Source: JAUWQU01 sp964605095 | GTDB taxonomy: Bacteria > Planctomycetota > Phycisphaerae > SM23-33 | Direction: 5' to 3' | Assembly: GCA_964605095.1 (NCBI GenBank) | Contig: CAZSBS010000060.1 | Span: 1-20,480 of the forward strand | DNA: 20,480 bases | In this document: positions 1 to 10,240 of the stretch, piece by piece | How the letters are laid out: each line of letters opens with the position of its first letter | How positions within the stretch are numbered: the stretch's first letter is position 1 | The notes under the pieces: generated by a model | Databases searched by the model: none | What the model was told of the DNA's origin: nothing | What the model saw: only the letters and a program-made list of their open reading frames with translations | Program-made: the position numbers and the translations under genes

Positions 1-536
1 TCATGCCCCAGCAGTTCAACAACCCCGCCAACCCCGAGGTGCATCGCAAGACGACTGCAGAAGAAATATGGCGCGATACGGACGGCAAGGTGGACATTCT
101 CATCGCTGGCGTGGGCACGGGCGGGACGATCACCGGCTGCGGCGAGGTTCTCAAGGCCCGCAAGCCGTCGGTGCAGGTAATCGCCGTCGAGCCGGCTGAG
201 AGCCCCGTCATCAGCCAGGCGCTCGCGGGCAAGCCGCTGGTGCCCGGCCCGCACATGATCCAGGGCATCGGGGCCGGCTTCCTGCCAAAGGTGCTCAACA
301 TGGACATCCTCGACGAGGCCCTGGCCATCGGCCAAGACGACGCGATGGACACCGCCCGCCGCGCCGCGGCCGAGGAGGGCCTATTCGTAGGCATCTCGTC
401 CGGAGCGGCCCTAGCGGCCGCGAGAATCGTCGCCAACCGGCCCGAAAACGCCGGCAAGACAATCGTCGCCATCATGCCGAGCTTCGGCGAGCGATACCTT
501 AGTTCGCCGCTTTATGCCCACCTGGGATCGGAATAG
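1..536 (+). CDS. cysK: Cysteine synthase, C-terminal part (5' end outside window)
   Basis: PLP-dependent O-acetylserine sulfhydrylase, which makes L-cysteine from O-acetylserine and sulfide in the cytoplasm. The frame is open from the left edge, and 177 residues remain of a family length near 310. The fragment opens in the conserved PQQF-NPANP-HR stretch. It carries the glycine-rich PLP-phosphate loop GVGTGGTITG (residues about 36-45), the VIAVEP strand, the GPHMIQGIGAGF segment and the C-terminal PSFGERYLSSPL motif typical of CysK. The catalytic Lys lies upstream of the window and cannot be checked. The stop TAG is at 534-536, and the next gene starts 10 nt later, so the two may be co-transcribed. 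A cystathionine beta-synthase-like paralogue is possible, but the C-terminus fits CysK better. Confidence 0.93.
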   Translation, partial: MPQQFNNPANPEVHRKTTAEEIWRDTDGKVDILIAGVGTGGTITGCGEVLKARKPSVQVIAVEPAESPVISQALAGKPLVPGPHMIQGIGAGFLPKVLNMDILDEALAIGQDDAMDTARRAAAEEGLFVGISSGAALAAARIVANRPENAGKTIVAIMPSFGERYLSSPLYAHLGSE

Positions 537-546
537 CCGTGCATCT

Positions 547-1422
547 ATGACAGACCGGCGTTTTGTAGACCTTCACACGCACAGCACTGCCTCCGACGGC
601 ACGCTTGGCCCGGCAGCGGTCGTTGCCTTGGCTGACGCGGCCAATCTGGCGGCCTTTGCCCTTACCGACCACGACACCACGAGCGGCCTGGCCGAGGCCC
701 GAACAGCCGCGGCGTCCCGGCCGGGGCTGCGATTTGTCCCCGGCGTGGAGGTCTCGGCCCGCTACAGCCCCGGCACGATGCACATCCTGGGCCTTGGCAT
801 CGACGAGACGTCCGAAGCCCTGCGGAAGCTGCTGGCGGGCTTCATCGACTCCCGCGACCAGCGAAATCCCCGGATACTGGCCAAGCTGCATGACCTGGGC
901 ATAGATGTGGACATGGATGATGTGCTGGCCGCGGCTGAGAGTTTCGGCCCCGGGCAGGCTCACGTGATCGGGCGGATGCACATCGCCGAGGCGATGCGGG
1001 TCAAGGGCCACGCCCAGTCCATACAGGACGCCTTTGCACGATACCTGAGCAACGGCGGCATTGCCTTCGTGGACAAGGAACGCCTCGAGCCGCAAGAAGT
1101 CATCCAGGGCATCATAGCTGGCGGAGGCATAGCGGTGCTGGCCCATCCCGTGCAGCTTAAGATCGGCGATGGCCAGGAGTTGGAGAACTACGTCCGCAAC
1201 CTGGCCGGGTTGGGCCTCGGCGGGATCGAGGTCTACCATCCCGACCACTCCAACGGGCAGACACGCCATTACCTCGACCTCGCCCGCTCACTTGGCCTGC
1301 TGGTAACAGGCGGCTCGGACTTCCACGGCACCGCCAAGCCCGGCGTGGCGATAGGCCGGCCTAGAGTCCCCCTTGCCGCCATCACCGGGCCGCTGGCGGA
1401 GATGGTAACCGGCAGCCGGTGA
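547..1422 (+). CDS. PHP-domain phosphoesterase (RNase AM / nucleoside bisphosphatase type)
   Basis: Metal-dependent phosphoesterase of the PHP superfamily, 291 residues. It shows the metal-ligand series of the family: DLHTHS near residue 8, LTDHDT near 41, GVEVS near 67, AHP near 201 and GSDFHG near 257. HILGLGID and RNPRILAKLHDLGI resemble YciV/TrpH proteins, which hydrolyse 3',5'-nucleoside bisphosphates and trim RNA 5' ends. I chose ATG 547 because family members begin a few residues before DLHTHS. An in-frame ATG at 514 would overlap the end of cysK and add 11 poorly conserved residues. Neither start has a clear Shine-Dalgarno. The gene is probably translated from the cysK transcript. The exact substrate cannot be told from sequence alone. 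Confidence 0.88.
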   Translation: MTDRRFVDLHTHSTASDGTLGPAAVVALADAANLAAFALTDHDTTSGLAEARTAAASRPGLRFVPGVEVSARYSPGTMHILGLGIDETSEALRKLLAGFIDSRDQRNPRILAKLHDLGIDVDMDDVLAAAESFGPGQAHVIGRMHIAEAMRVKGHAQSIQDAFARYLSNGGIAFVDKERLEPQEVIQGIIAGGGIAVLAHPVQLKIGDGQELENYVRNLAGLGLGGIEVYHPDHSNGQTRHYLDLARSLGLLVTGGSDFHGTAKPGVAIGRPRVPLAAITGPLAEMVTGSR

Positions 1423-1630
1423 GGCCTGCTCGCGTCAGTCGTCATCTCCACCGCCTGCGACGGCCAGCCAGACACCGCAGCCCTGCTGATGCAGGAGGGT
1501 TGATCCGGAAAGAGAAGAATCTCTGCCCGACATCTCCGATTCAAGTGAATCCTTGCACTTTGCCTTTCCCGGCGCAGGCCTCAGTGCTCTTTTGAGGCAA
1601 CTTTTCGCCTTGGGCGGCGTTTGTGTCCAT

Positions 1631-3562
1631 ATGGCGAAAGACCTGAACTTCTTGGCCGGATCATTGCCGATTAAGGCCTGGCATTTGACTGTGGCGGCAG
1701 TGATTCTGGGCTCGGCCATGGCTGCATTTGCCGCCAGTGCTGACAAGGCCGGCCCGGCGGCTGCCGACGCGGCCCACGAGCCGCAGTCGCTTTATCCTCC
1801 CGCGGACAAACTCGCCGCATCGCCGGGCGGCACGACGTATTATGTCGATCCGGCCTGGGGCGGCGACGAAAACGCCGGCAGGTCGGCGGCGGGGGCATGG
1901 AAGACGTTTGCCAAAGTTAACGCGCTGCGGCTTGCCCCCGGCGACAAGGTGGTGGTGGCGCCCGGCCTGCACGAGGTCACCCTCAAACCTGCGGCTCAGG
2001 GCACTGCCGACAAGCCGGTCGTTGTCCGGTTCCTCCCCGGCGTCCATGAGTTCGGCGCGGAGAAGGCATTGCGCCGCTCGTGGTACATCTCGAATTCCTG
2101 CGATTCGCCGGCGCCCATGCCGGTCGCCTTGATGATCGAGAACTCCAAACACCTTCTCCTGCAAGGCGGAGGCGTAAACGGGGCGGGCAAGACGCTCATC
2201 CTGATGGGCGGGCGGATGATGTACTTTATCGACAACCACGCGGAATCCGTAACTTACGCGGACCTGGCGTTCGACCTGAAGCGGCCTACCGTTTCTGAGT
2301 TCCGCGTCCTGGAGGCGGACGGCAACAGCGCGGTCATCCAGGCGGCCGAGGGCTCGACTTACAGAATCGACAAAGGCAAGTTCGCCTGGACCGGCGAACT
2401 CGGCAGCGGCTGGGTGCTGGTGCAGCAGGCCATTATCGAGACCGGCCGGTGCTGGCGCATGGGACGGCGGGATCCTCTTGCCGGCGCCACGGCGGAGGAC
2501 CTGGGCGGCGGCAAAGTCAGGCTGACCTTCGCCGGGGGAACTCCGGGGCTGATCAAGGGCAGGCAGTTCCACTTCCGTCCGATATTCCGCGACCGGGCGG
2601 CTGGGTTCAACAACCGCAGCAAAGACATCGTTGTCCGGGACTGCGATTTTTACGCAATGGTCAACATGGGGATCGTCAGCCAGTACACGGAAAACATCAC
2701 CTGCCAGCGCGTGCGGATTGCCCCGCCCGCCGGCACCATTCGCACCTGCCCGTGCTGGGCCGACGGGATGCAGTTCTCCGGCTGCAAGGGAGACATTCTC
2801 GTGGACTCCTGCGTGTTTTCCGGCTTGCAGGACGACGGCATCAACGTCCACGGCACGTATCTGCGGATCATCGAGAAGGTGGGCGAGAACCAGCTGCACC
2901 TGCGTTTCATGCAGCGGCAGTCCCGGGGTTTCGCCGCGTTCGCGCCCGGCGACGAGATTGCCGTTGTCCAGCACGCCAACATGCGGGAATATCCGGGCAA
3001 TCCCCGCCGCAAGGTGACCGCCGTCGCCCCGATGCTCGGTGACGGTGCCGGCAAGGATTGGCTGCTGACGCTCGACGGCCCGGTGCCGAGTTTCGCGACC
3101 AACGACGTGGTGGACAACATCACGTGGTATCCAAACTTCACCGCCCGCGACAACTACGTCACGATGGCCGTCGCCCACGGCTTCATCGTCGCCACGCGCG
3201 GCAAAGTGCTGGTGGAGGGCAACACCTTTAACCGCTGCGCCGAACCCGGCGTACTGTGCGGGGGCGACGCCGAGGAATGGTTCGAGTCCGGCCCCGTCCT
3301 CGACATGACGATCCGCAACAACAAGTTCATCGACTGCGGTGTCGGCATCGACCCGCACACCTCGTCAGACAATCCGGACGAACCGGTGCATGAGAACATC
3401 CGCATCATCGGCAACTTCTTCGACGGGGCCGGCATTTACGCCAGGAACGCGAAAGGACTGACCGTCACCGGCAACCGTTTCACAGCCGAAACCTTGCCAT
3501 TCACACAGAAGGCCTGCACCGAAACGACCGTCAAGGACAACGATTTGAACGTCTCGAACTAG
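1631..3562 (+). CDS. Exported GH110 alpha-1,3-galactosidase (beta-helix)
   Basis: Probable glycoside hydrolase family 110 enzyme, which removes terminal alpha-1,3-linked galactose with inversion. The protein has 643 residues, with an N-terminal hydrophobic signal segment (about residues 17-35, AVILGSAMAAFAASA), so it is exported. A YYVDP...WKTF stretch opens a right-handed parallel beta-helix. SWYISN, GIVSQYTENIT, FSGCKGDILVDSC, DDGINVHGTYLR and WFESGPV match the conserved segments of the Bacteroides alpha-1,3-galactosidases as I remember them. Asp378 (in WADGMQF) and the pair Asp401/Asp402 have the same spacing as the Asp residues considered catalytic in characterised GH110 enzymes. The frame extends up to a TTG at 1553, but ATG 1631 directly precedes the signal peptide. 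No strong ribosome site or promoter is visible in the 208-nt spacer. A second glycosidase follows on the same strand. Confidence 0.87.
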   Translation: MAKDLNFLAGSLPIKAWHLTVAAVILGSAMAAFAASADKAGPAAADAAHEPQSLYPPADKLAASPGGTTYYVDPAWGGDENAGRSAAGAWKTFAKVNALRLAPGDKVVVAPGLHEVTLKPAAQGTADKPVVVRFLPGVHEFGAEKALRRSWYISNSCDSPAPMPVALMIENSKHLLLQGGGVNGAGKTLILMGGRMMYFIDNHAESVTYADLAFDLKRPTVSEFRVLEADGNSAVIQAAEGSTYRIDKGKFAWTGELGSGWVLVQQAIIETGRCWRMGRRDPLAGATAEDLGGGKVRLTFAGGTPGLIKGRQFHFRPIFRDRAAGFNNRSKDIVVRDCDFYAMVNMGIVSQYTENITCQRVRIAPPAGTIRTCPCWADGMQFSGCKGDILVDSCVFSGLQDDGINVHGTYLRIIEKVGENQLHLRFMQRQSRGFAAFAPGDEIAVVQHANMREYPGNPRRKVTAVAPMLGDGAGKDWLLTLDGPVPSFATNDVVDNITWYPNFTARDNYVTMAVAHGFIVATRGKVLVEGNTFNRCAEPGVLCGGDAEEWFESGPVLDMTIRNNKFIDCGVGIDPHTSSDNPDEPVHENIRIIGNFFDGAGIYARNAKGLTVTGNRFTAETLPFTQKACTETTVKDNDLNVSN

Positions 3563-4108
3563 CCCGTCTTCCGCCGCTTGCCGGGGGCGACATGCTGTCT
3601 TCCGCCTTTGTCCCTGCCCGCTGAGCGCAGCCGATACTCGATGAATCAGTGTACGAGCAAGATACGGGCCGGCACTTATCGTCAGGCGCTCTCAGTACGC
3701 CTGCGCAGCGTTGGGCCCAATGGAATTGACGAATCTGAAAAGAGGCGATGACACCCGAATTGTGCGCCGTTTTGGATGGTAGATGTCTGAGATGACATGC
3801 CCGGCCGGCGACGGCGCGAGGGTCGCCGCGGGGCGGATCTGCACGAAGACCACCGCGCCGATCAGCTCCAGACAGTCGCCGTAGTTGAGGTGAAACGTGC
3901 TGTCGGCGCTCAGCAGGAACGCCCCGCCCGCGGCGAGCAGGGGAGTCAGAAAAAGCGGAGCCCGTATCGGGATATCCGTGCCCGCAGCCATCCGGAGTCT
4001 CAGGTTGCGAAGTAACCGGACCAGACCGTGGGACGTTAAACGTGGGGTACAAGCCATGGCGCCGGGCCAATCCGTGAAACTGAAACACGCCCGATCAGGA
4101 GCCGTTCG
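3563..4108. other. 546-bp spacer between the two glycosidase genes
   Basis: No plus-strand gene is convincing here, and I see no consensus promoter, tRNA or obvious terminator hairpin. The only structure is a minus-strand reading frame with host-like codon use in its middle, listed separately. The last bases hold the Shine-Dalgarno AGGAG (4097-4101) of the downstream gene. Confidence 0.6.
3692..4057 (-). CDS. Possible coding remnant or small hypothetical protein
   Basis: A 121-residue frame antisense to its neighbours. I do not recognise it with confidence. Between about 3790 and 3990 its codons have almost uniformly G or C third positions, like the real genes here, while the opposite frame does not, so it may be or have been coding. 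The best part, around FLLSADSTFHLNYGDCLELIG followed by AVVFVQIRP and GHVIS, could be read either as a LamG/concanavalin-like strand pattern (F-L-GD...W-RP...G-IS) or as the middle of an EamA/DMT transporter. Neither match is firm. There is no Shine-Dalgarno before ATG 4057, and both ends lose the codon bias, so a degraded fragment is more likely than an intact gene. Confidence 0.28.
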   Translation of the reverse strand: MACTPRLTSHGLVRLLRNLRLRMAAGTDIPIRAPLFLTPLLAAGGAFLLSADSTFHLNYGDCLELIGAVVFVQIRPAATLAPSPAGHVISDIYHPKRRTIRVSSPLFRFVNSIGPNAAQAY

Positions 4109-6235
4109 ATGACGAGCAAAGAGAAAAGTCCAACTTCGCGAACCATCATGTGCCCCGGGTGTGTCCGCCTATCAGCCGCCGCGCTGACAGGAGCATCCGC
4201 AATAATTCCATTCATCATCGCTGCCGCCTTTTCGCTTCTCGCGGCAAGGCCCGCTGCTGGTATGCAGTACGTCGGCACGGCTCCGGGCGCTGCCACGAGT
4301 GAGAAGCATTCAAATCGCCTGGCATTGCAGAATGAGGCGATCCGTTGCGAACTGGATATCGAGTCGGGCAAGGCGGCGGCATGGTCGATCACAAATCGAC
4401 AGACGCGGCAGCGCATGGTCCTGACTTCCGGCCATACGCCGAAGATTATGCTGGCGGGCGGGCAGACCGTCGATCTGTCGGCGATGAAACCCACCAACGG
4501 TTTCGATTGCATCGAGGTCAAGGCCGAGGCTGGGCAATCGCGCGGGGAATCCGCATGTGGCGGGCGGGGCATCGCGGCGTCTTTCAAAGAGCCAACGTCC
4601 GGCCTGCGGATCGACTGGTCCGTCGAGCTGCGGGATGGATCCAACTACGTCGTTCAGACGCTGACGCTGTCGGCCCGGAAGGATATCCGCATCGATTCAC
4701 TGGTCTTCATGGATGCAGCCATCAAGGGTGCCCGCCAGGTCGGGCAGGTGGATGGCTCGGTTGTGGTGGCGGATGACATCTTCATGGCGGTCGAGCATCC
4801 ACTGGCAGTCAATTCCGTGGAACCTGGCGACCCGCTGCCGCGAGTGCGGTGCAGTCTGCCGCGCGGCAACACGCTCAAGGCGGGGCAGACGTGGCGCTAC
4901 AGTTCGGTCATCGGCGTCGTGCCCGCTAACCAGTTGCGCCGCGGGTTCCTGTATTACCTCGAGCGCCGGCGGGCCCACCCGTATCGGCCGTTTCTGCATT
5001 ACAACAGTTGGTACGACCTGAACATTGGTCGACCCGACAACCGCATGACCGAGGCCGAGTGCCTCAAAGCCATCGAGTTCTTCGGTCGTGAACTCATCCG
5101 CGGCCGCGGAGTGAAGCTGGACGCCTTCGTCTGGGATGACGGCTGGGACGATTTCAACTCGCTGTGGGGGTTTCACAACGGCTTCCCGGAGGGATTCAAG
5201 AAGCTCAAAGACGCCGCCGCCAGGTACGCCGCGGCCATGGGCGTGTGGACGTCGCCTTGGGGCGGTTACGGCGGGCCCAAGAACAAACGCATCGCCTTCG
5301 GGAAGTCGCAAGGCTACGAGACCAACGCCAACGGCTACTCCATGGCCGGGGCCAAGTATGGAAAGGCTTTTCGCGATGTCTGCCTGAACATGATGCGCGA
5401 GCAGGGCGTGATCTTCTTCAAGTTCGACGGCATGGGCACGGGCAACGAAACCACTGGCGCAAAAGATGCCCTGGCCGATGATATTGACGCGGTCCTGGCC
5501 CTGACGCGGGCGCTGCGACGTGAAAACCCGGAAGTCTTCATCAGCGCCACCGTCGGCACGTGGGCCAGCCCTTTCTGGACGTTCTACGCCGATTCGATCT
5601 GGCGGCAGGGAGGCGATACCGGTTATCACGGCGAAGGCGACACCCGCCAGCAATGGATCACCTACCGCGACAAGTGTTGCCACGACAGGATCGTACAACT
5701 GGGGCCGCTTTATCCTCTCAATTCACTGATGCTTCACGGCCCATGCATCGGCGAGCGTGCGAACCCGTCGCGGATGGTGCGAAACGACAAATCGGTCGCC
5801 GATGAGTTCTGGTCGTTCTTCGGTTCCGGCACGAACCTGCAGGAGCTGTACATCACCCCGCATCTGCTGACCGGGAAGATGTGGGATGAACTGGCGGAGG
5901 CGGCAAAATGGTCGCGAGCCAACAGCGACGTGCTGGCCGACACTCATTGGATTGGCGGCAGCCCGGGCAAGGCCGAGGTGTACGGCTGGGCGTCGTGGCG
6001 GCCGGACAAGGGCATCCTGACACTCCGCAATCCCTCCGACAAGCCGCGGGAGTTCAGCATCACGCCGAAAGCGGCGCTTGAGCTGCCCGAGGGCATTCAA
6101 GGCGCGATGAAGCTAACGGCAATCTACCCCCACGGGCGGCAGATCCCAGCCGGGGCGTTGGGCATCGGGCAGCCCATTGTCCTTACCCTCCAGCCGTTCG
6201 AGGTGGTTGTGATGGAACTGCTCAAGGCGGACTAG
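4109..6235 (+). CDS. Exported clan GH-D (GH36/GH27-like) alpha-galactosidase-type hydrolase
   Basis: A 708-residue putative retaining alpha-galactosidase-like enzyme. A long basic N-terminus leads into a hydrophobic segment (about residues 20-50), which suggests export. A beta-sandwich-like domain (about 60-290) is followed by a TIM-barrel region starting at FLHYNSWYDLN. FVWDDGWDD, GVWTSPWGGYGGP and FFKFDGMG follow, with the KxD Asp440 in the position of the clan nucleophile. YADSIWRQGGD (Asp495 or Asp503) is the likely acid/base region. A small C-terminal beta domain ends in PFEVVVMELL. Such proteins are often called melibiase or, misleadingly, 'enterotoxin'. Start ATG 4109 has AGGAG at 4097-4101. 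It shares strand and substrate theme with the upstream GH110 gene. The exact linkage specificity is unknown. Confidence 0.8.
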   Translation: MTSKEKSPTSRTIMCPGCVRLSAAALTGASAIIPFIIAAAFSLLAARPAAGMQYVGTAPGAATSEKHSNRLALQNEAIRCELDIESGKAAAWSITNRQTRQRMVLTSGHTPKIMLAGGQTVDLSAMKPTNGFDCIEVKAEAGQSRGESACGGRGIAASFKEPTSGLRIDWSVELRDGSNYVVQTLTLSARKDIRIDSLVFMDAAIKGARQVGQVDGSVVVADDIFMAVEHPLAVNSVEPGDPLPRVRCSLPRGNTLKAGQTWRYSSVIGVVPANQLRRGFLYYLERRRAHPYRPFLHYNSWYDLNIGRPDNRMTEAECLKAIEFFGRELIRGRGVKLDAFVWDDGWDDFNSLWGFHNGFPEGFKKLKDAAARYAAAMGVWTSPWGGYGGPKNKRIAFGKSQGYETNANGYSMAGAKYGKAFRDVCLNMMREQGVIFFKFDGMGTGNETTGAKDALADDIDAVLALTRALRRENPEVFISATVGTWASPFWTFYADSIWRQGGDTGYHGEGDTRQQWITYRDKCCHDRIVQLGPLYPLNSLMLHGPCIGERANPSRMVRNDKSVADEFWSFFGSGTNLQELYITPHLLTGKMWDELAEAAKWSRANSDVLADTHWIGGSPGKAEVYGWASWRPDKGILTLRNPSDKPREFSITPKAALELPEGIQGAMKLTAIYPHGRQIPAGALGIGQPIVLTLQPFEVVVMELLKAD

Positions 6236-6253
6236 CCGGCAGCGGATGGGGCC

Positions 6254-6676
6254 TCAAAGGAAAAGCCCTGGCTCGACCTTGAAATGCTCAGCCAGTTTCC
6301 TGATGTGCGTCTTGCTCAAACCTCGTCGGCCGGCAAGAATCGCCGCGCCCAGCGTCCTGTTGCCCAGCAACCGGCCAAGGTCCGAAGCCGTCATTTCATG
6401 CTCCGCCAGCAGCGCTTTGAGGGCATCCAGCGGGGTAATCCTGGAATCATCGATCGCAAATCGCTCGGCCTCATAGGCTTCGACAAACGTCGAGATCGCT
6501 TCCAGGTAGTCTTCCTGATCCTCATTGAGCTTGAAGCCGGCCAGGCGGTCGATTATTTCCGTCGCGTTGGCAAGGTCCACGTCATCGTGTATAGGCCGGG
6601 GCGGCAGCAGGGCCACGAGGCCCGCGTAGGTCTTGGGCAGCCGCCGGAAATCATGCTTTGTCGATGCCTTTCTCAT
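6254..6676 (-). CDS. higA: HigA-type antitoxin, XRE helix-turn-helix
   Basis: Antitoxin and autorepressor partner of the HigB toxin, 140 residues. The N-terminal half (ALLPPRPIHDDVDLANATEI, then EDQEDYLEAISTFVEAYE) is the usual HigA helical region. Residues about 96-140 form an HTH_XRE domain (MTASDLGRLLGNRTLGAAIL, then LSKTHIRKLAEHF). The gene is downstream of the toxin, as in other higBA operons. The start codon ATG 6676-6674 overlaps the toxin stop as ATGA, and GGAAGGA lies about 6 nt upstream of it. A GTG at 6691 is in frame but lacks such a site. It is convergent with the glycosidase gene, whose stop lies only 18 bp away. The C-terminus VEPGLFL is family-like, so the gene looks intact. 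Confidence 0.92.
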   Translation of the reverse strand: MRKASTKHDFRRLPKTYAGLVALLPPRPIHDDVDLANATEIIDRLAGFKLNEDQEDYLEAISTFVEAYEAERFAIDDSRITPLDALKALLAEHEMTASDLGRLLGNRTLGAAILAGRRGLSKTHIRKLAEHFKVEPGLFL

Positions 6677-6981
6677 AGCACATCCTTCCACTTCCCTCGG
6701 TCATACTCGGCGTGCGTAAGGACCATCAGCGTAAAGGCCAGTTGGCGTTTGTAATGTAACGCCGTTATCAGCCTGAACTTATTGCCGGCGATATTGAAAA
6801 CAACCACTCTTCGCCCGCTGACGACCTCAACGGCGTTGGCGTGGGGGAATGTCGCCCGCACGTCTTGAAGGCAAGCCCACTGGGCCTTCTTCGCCAGCTT
6901 GTGCCAATACAGCAAGCCGTTTTCGGCTTGCGGATTCCCTTGCCAGTGCGCCGCCAGGGTCGCTCGCTTGATGATCTTCAT
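6673..6981 (-). CDS. higB: HigB-type mRNA interferase toxin
   Basis: RelE-superfamily toxin of the HigB family that cleaves mRNA, probably ribosome-associated. The 102-residue length is normal. The protein starts MKIIKRATLAAHW and continues with AENGLLYWHKLAKKAQW, ATFPHANAVEV, VVFNIAGNKFRLITALHY and VLTHAEYDRGKW. The last segments are the conserved core, including the F-I-GNK-RL strand and the T-HAEYD-G-W C-terminus. It is the first gene of the operon, with its stop overlapping the antitoxin start by 4 nt, which suggests translational coupling. A promoter candidate and an inverted repeat lie just upstream. Nothing suggests inactivation. Confidence 0.93.
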   Translation of the reverse strand: MKIIKRATLAAHWQGNPQAENGLLYWHKLAKKAQWACLQDVRATFPHANAVEVVSGRRVVVFNIAGNKFRLITALHYKRQLAFTLMVLTHAEYDRGKWKDVL

Positions 6982-6995
6982 GTCATCGCCTGTCT

Positions 6996-7030
6996 ATATT
7001 ATGTATACACCATTTGTCGGCGCAAGACAA
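6996..7030 (-). promoter_or_regulatory. Candidate higBA promoter and operator
   Basis: Read on the minus strand, TTGTCT (7030-7025) and TATACA (7007-7002) are separated by 17 nt. A shifted pair, TTGCGC (7026-7021) and CATAAT (7003-6998), is also possible with 17 nt. The region is much more AT-rich than its surroundings. A 5-bp inverted repeat, TTGTC (7014-7018) and GACAA (7026-7030) with a 7-nt loop, overlaps the -35 position and could be an autorepression site for HigA. That role is inferred. Confidence 0.42.
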
Positions 7031-7085
7031 GGCGAATCTTTAGGATTCCGCGGGCGGGCCTGTAGCCTTGTTTCAATCCTCCTCA

Positions 7086-7114
7086 TTGACAGCGTGGCCG
7101 TCCCCGCATATACT
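7086..7114 (+). promoter_or_regulatory. Strong sigma70-type promoter for ppdK
   Basis: A perfect TTGACA (7086-7091) is followed after 17 nt by TATACT (7109-7114), five of six consensus bases. The expected transcription start near 7121 leaves a leader of about 145 nt before ATG 7265. This is the best promoter match I found in the window. Confidence 0.8.
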
Positions 7115-7264
7115 GCCTGCCCTGTTTTCCGGTTTTTCTGGTGCGGATTGCAGGGTTGTTAAATCGTTGTGTGGCCCGGCCTTTGCTTATTCCCCCACAC
7201 CGGCTATCCCCGCAACGGTTTTCCGAACGGTTTTTCCCAACAGGTTCAGATGGAGAGTATCGCA

Positions 7265-9949
<2,685 letters not shown>

Positions 9950-9957
9950 CGAAAATG

Positions 9958-9977
9958 GGGACTGGCTCCGGAGTCCC
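9958..9977 (+). terminator. Hairpin just after ppdK
   Basis: GGGACT (9958-9963) and AGTCCC (9972-9977) form a perfect 6-bp stem with an 8-nt loop, starting 8 nt after the ppdK stop. Its right arm is shared with the 18-mer palindrome that follows, so the two structures exclude each other. There is no U-tract, so intrinsic termination is uncertain. Confidence 0.4.
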
Positions 9978-9989
9978 GGCGCGCCGGGA
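9972..9989. repeat. Palindromic 18-mer repeat, copy 1
   Basis: AGTCCCGGCGCGCCGGGA, with a 16-bp perfect palindrome core (18 bp including the flanking G and C here, 9973-9990). It is identical to copies at 12373-12390 and 13253-13270. All three are intergenic. Confidence 0.85.
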
Positions 9990-10018
9990 CTTCTCGCCGC
10001 GCAGGTGTGCGACCCGAA

Positions 10019-10108
10019 CGCAGAGGTCGTGGAGAGAAGAAGAAACAAAAGCTGCTCTAATGCTTCTTTTCTCTTTGTTTTTCCTCTGCGACCTCCGCGC
10101 CCTCTGCG
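10019..10108. repeat. GA/CT-rich imperfect inverted repeat between ppdK and rhomboid gene
   Basis: The left arm (10019-10052) begins CGCAGAGGTCG and continues GA-rich through GGAGAGAAGAAGAAAC to AAAAGC. The right arm (10062-10108) runs GCTTCTTTTCTC ... CCTCTGCG, the imperfect reverse complement. The GGAGAGAAGAAGAAAC core recurs in the inverted repeat at 19255-19324. The structure could form a long hairpin in the RNA. It lies in a 291-bp non-coding gap that otherwise holds no gene I can support. Confidence 0.65.
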
Positions 10109-10240
10109 ATGAGAATCTCTTCTGGCGGGCGGCATGGCCGGCGGCTACAATGGGTGAAGTCGTCGTGTTGACCTGAACTTATACCGGCGCCTCGCTTTAG
10201 ACGGTTCATTGGGTTCGAGGCGCCCTGGCGGACTTCAAGG

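Noticed and set aside
514..546. Upstream start for the PHP-domain gene overlapping cysK
   Set aside because: The added residues are not family-like, and ATG 547 lies at the usual distance before DLHTHS.
1661..3358. A 565-residue open frame on the minus strand across the GH110 gene
   Set aside because: It is a GC-rich shadow frame. The plus-strand protein has a signal peptide and family motifs.
4109..6235. Annotation as an enterotoxin
   Set aside because: The name is applied to similar proteins by transfer. The visible motifs are those of clan GH-D glycosidases, and nothing indicates a toxin.
10140..10196. Promoter before the rhomboid gene (TACAAT at 10146-10151 or TTGACC at 10168-10173)
   Set aside because: Neither hexamer has a partner at normal spacing, so I could not support a promoter call.
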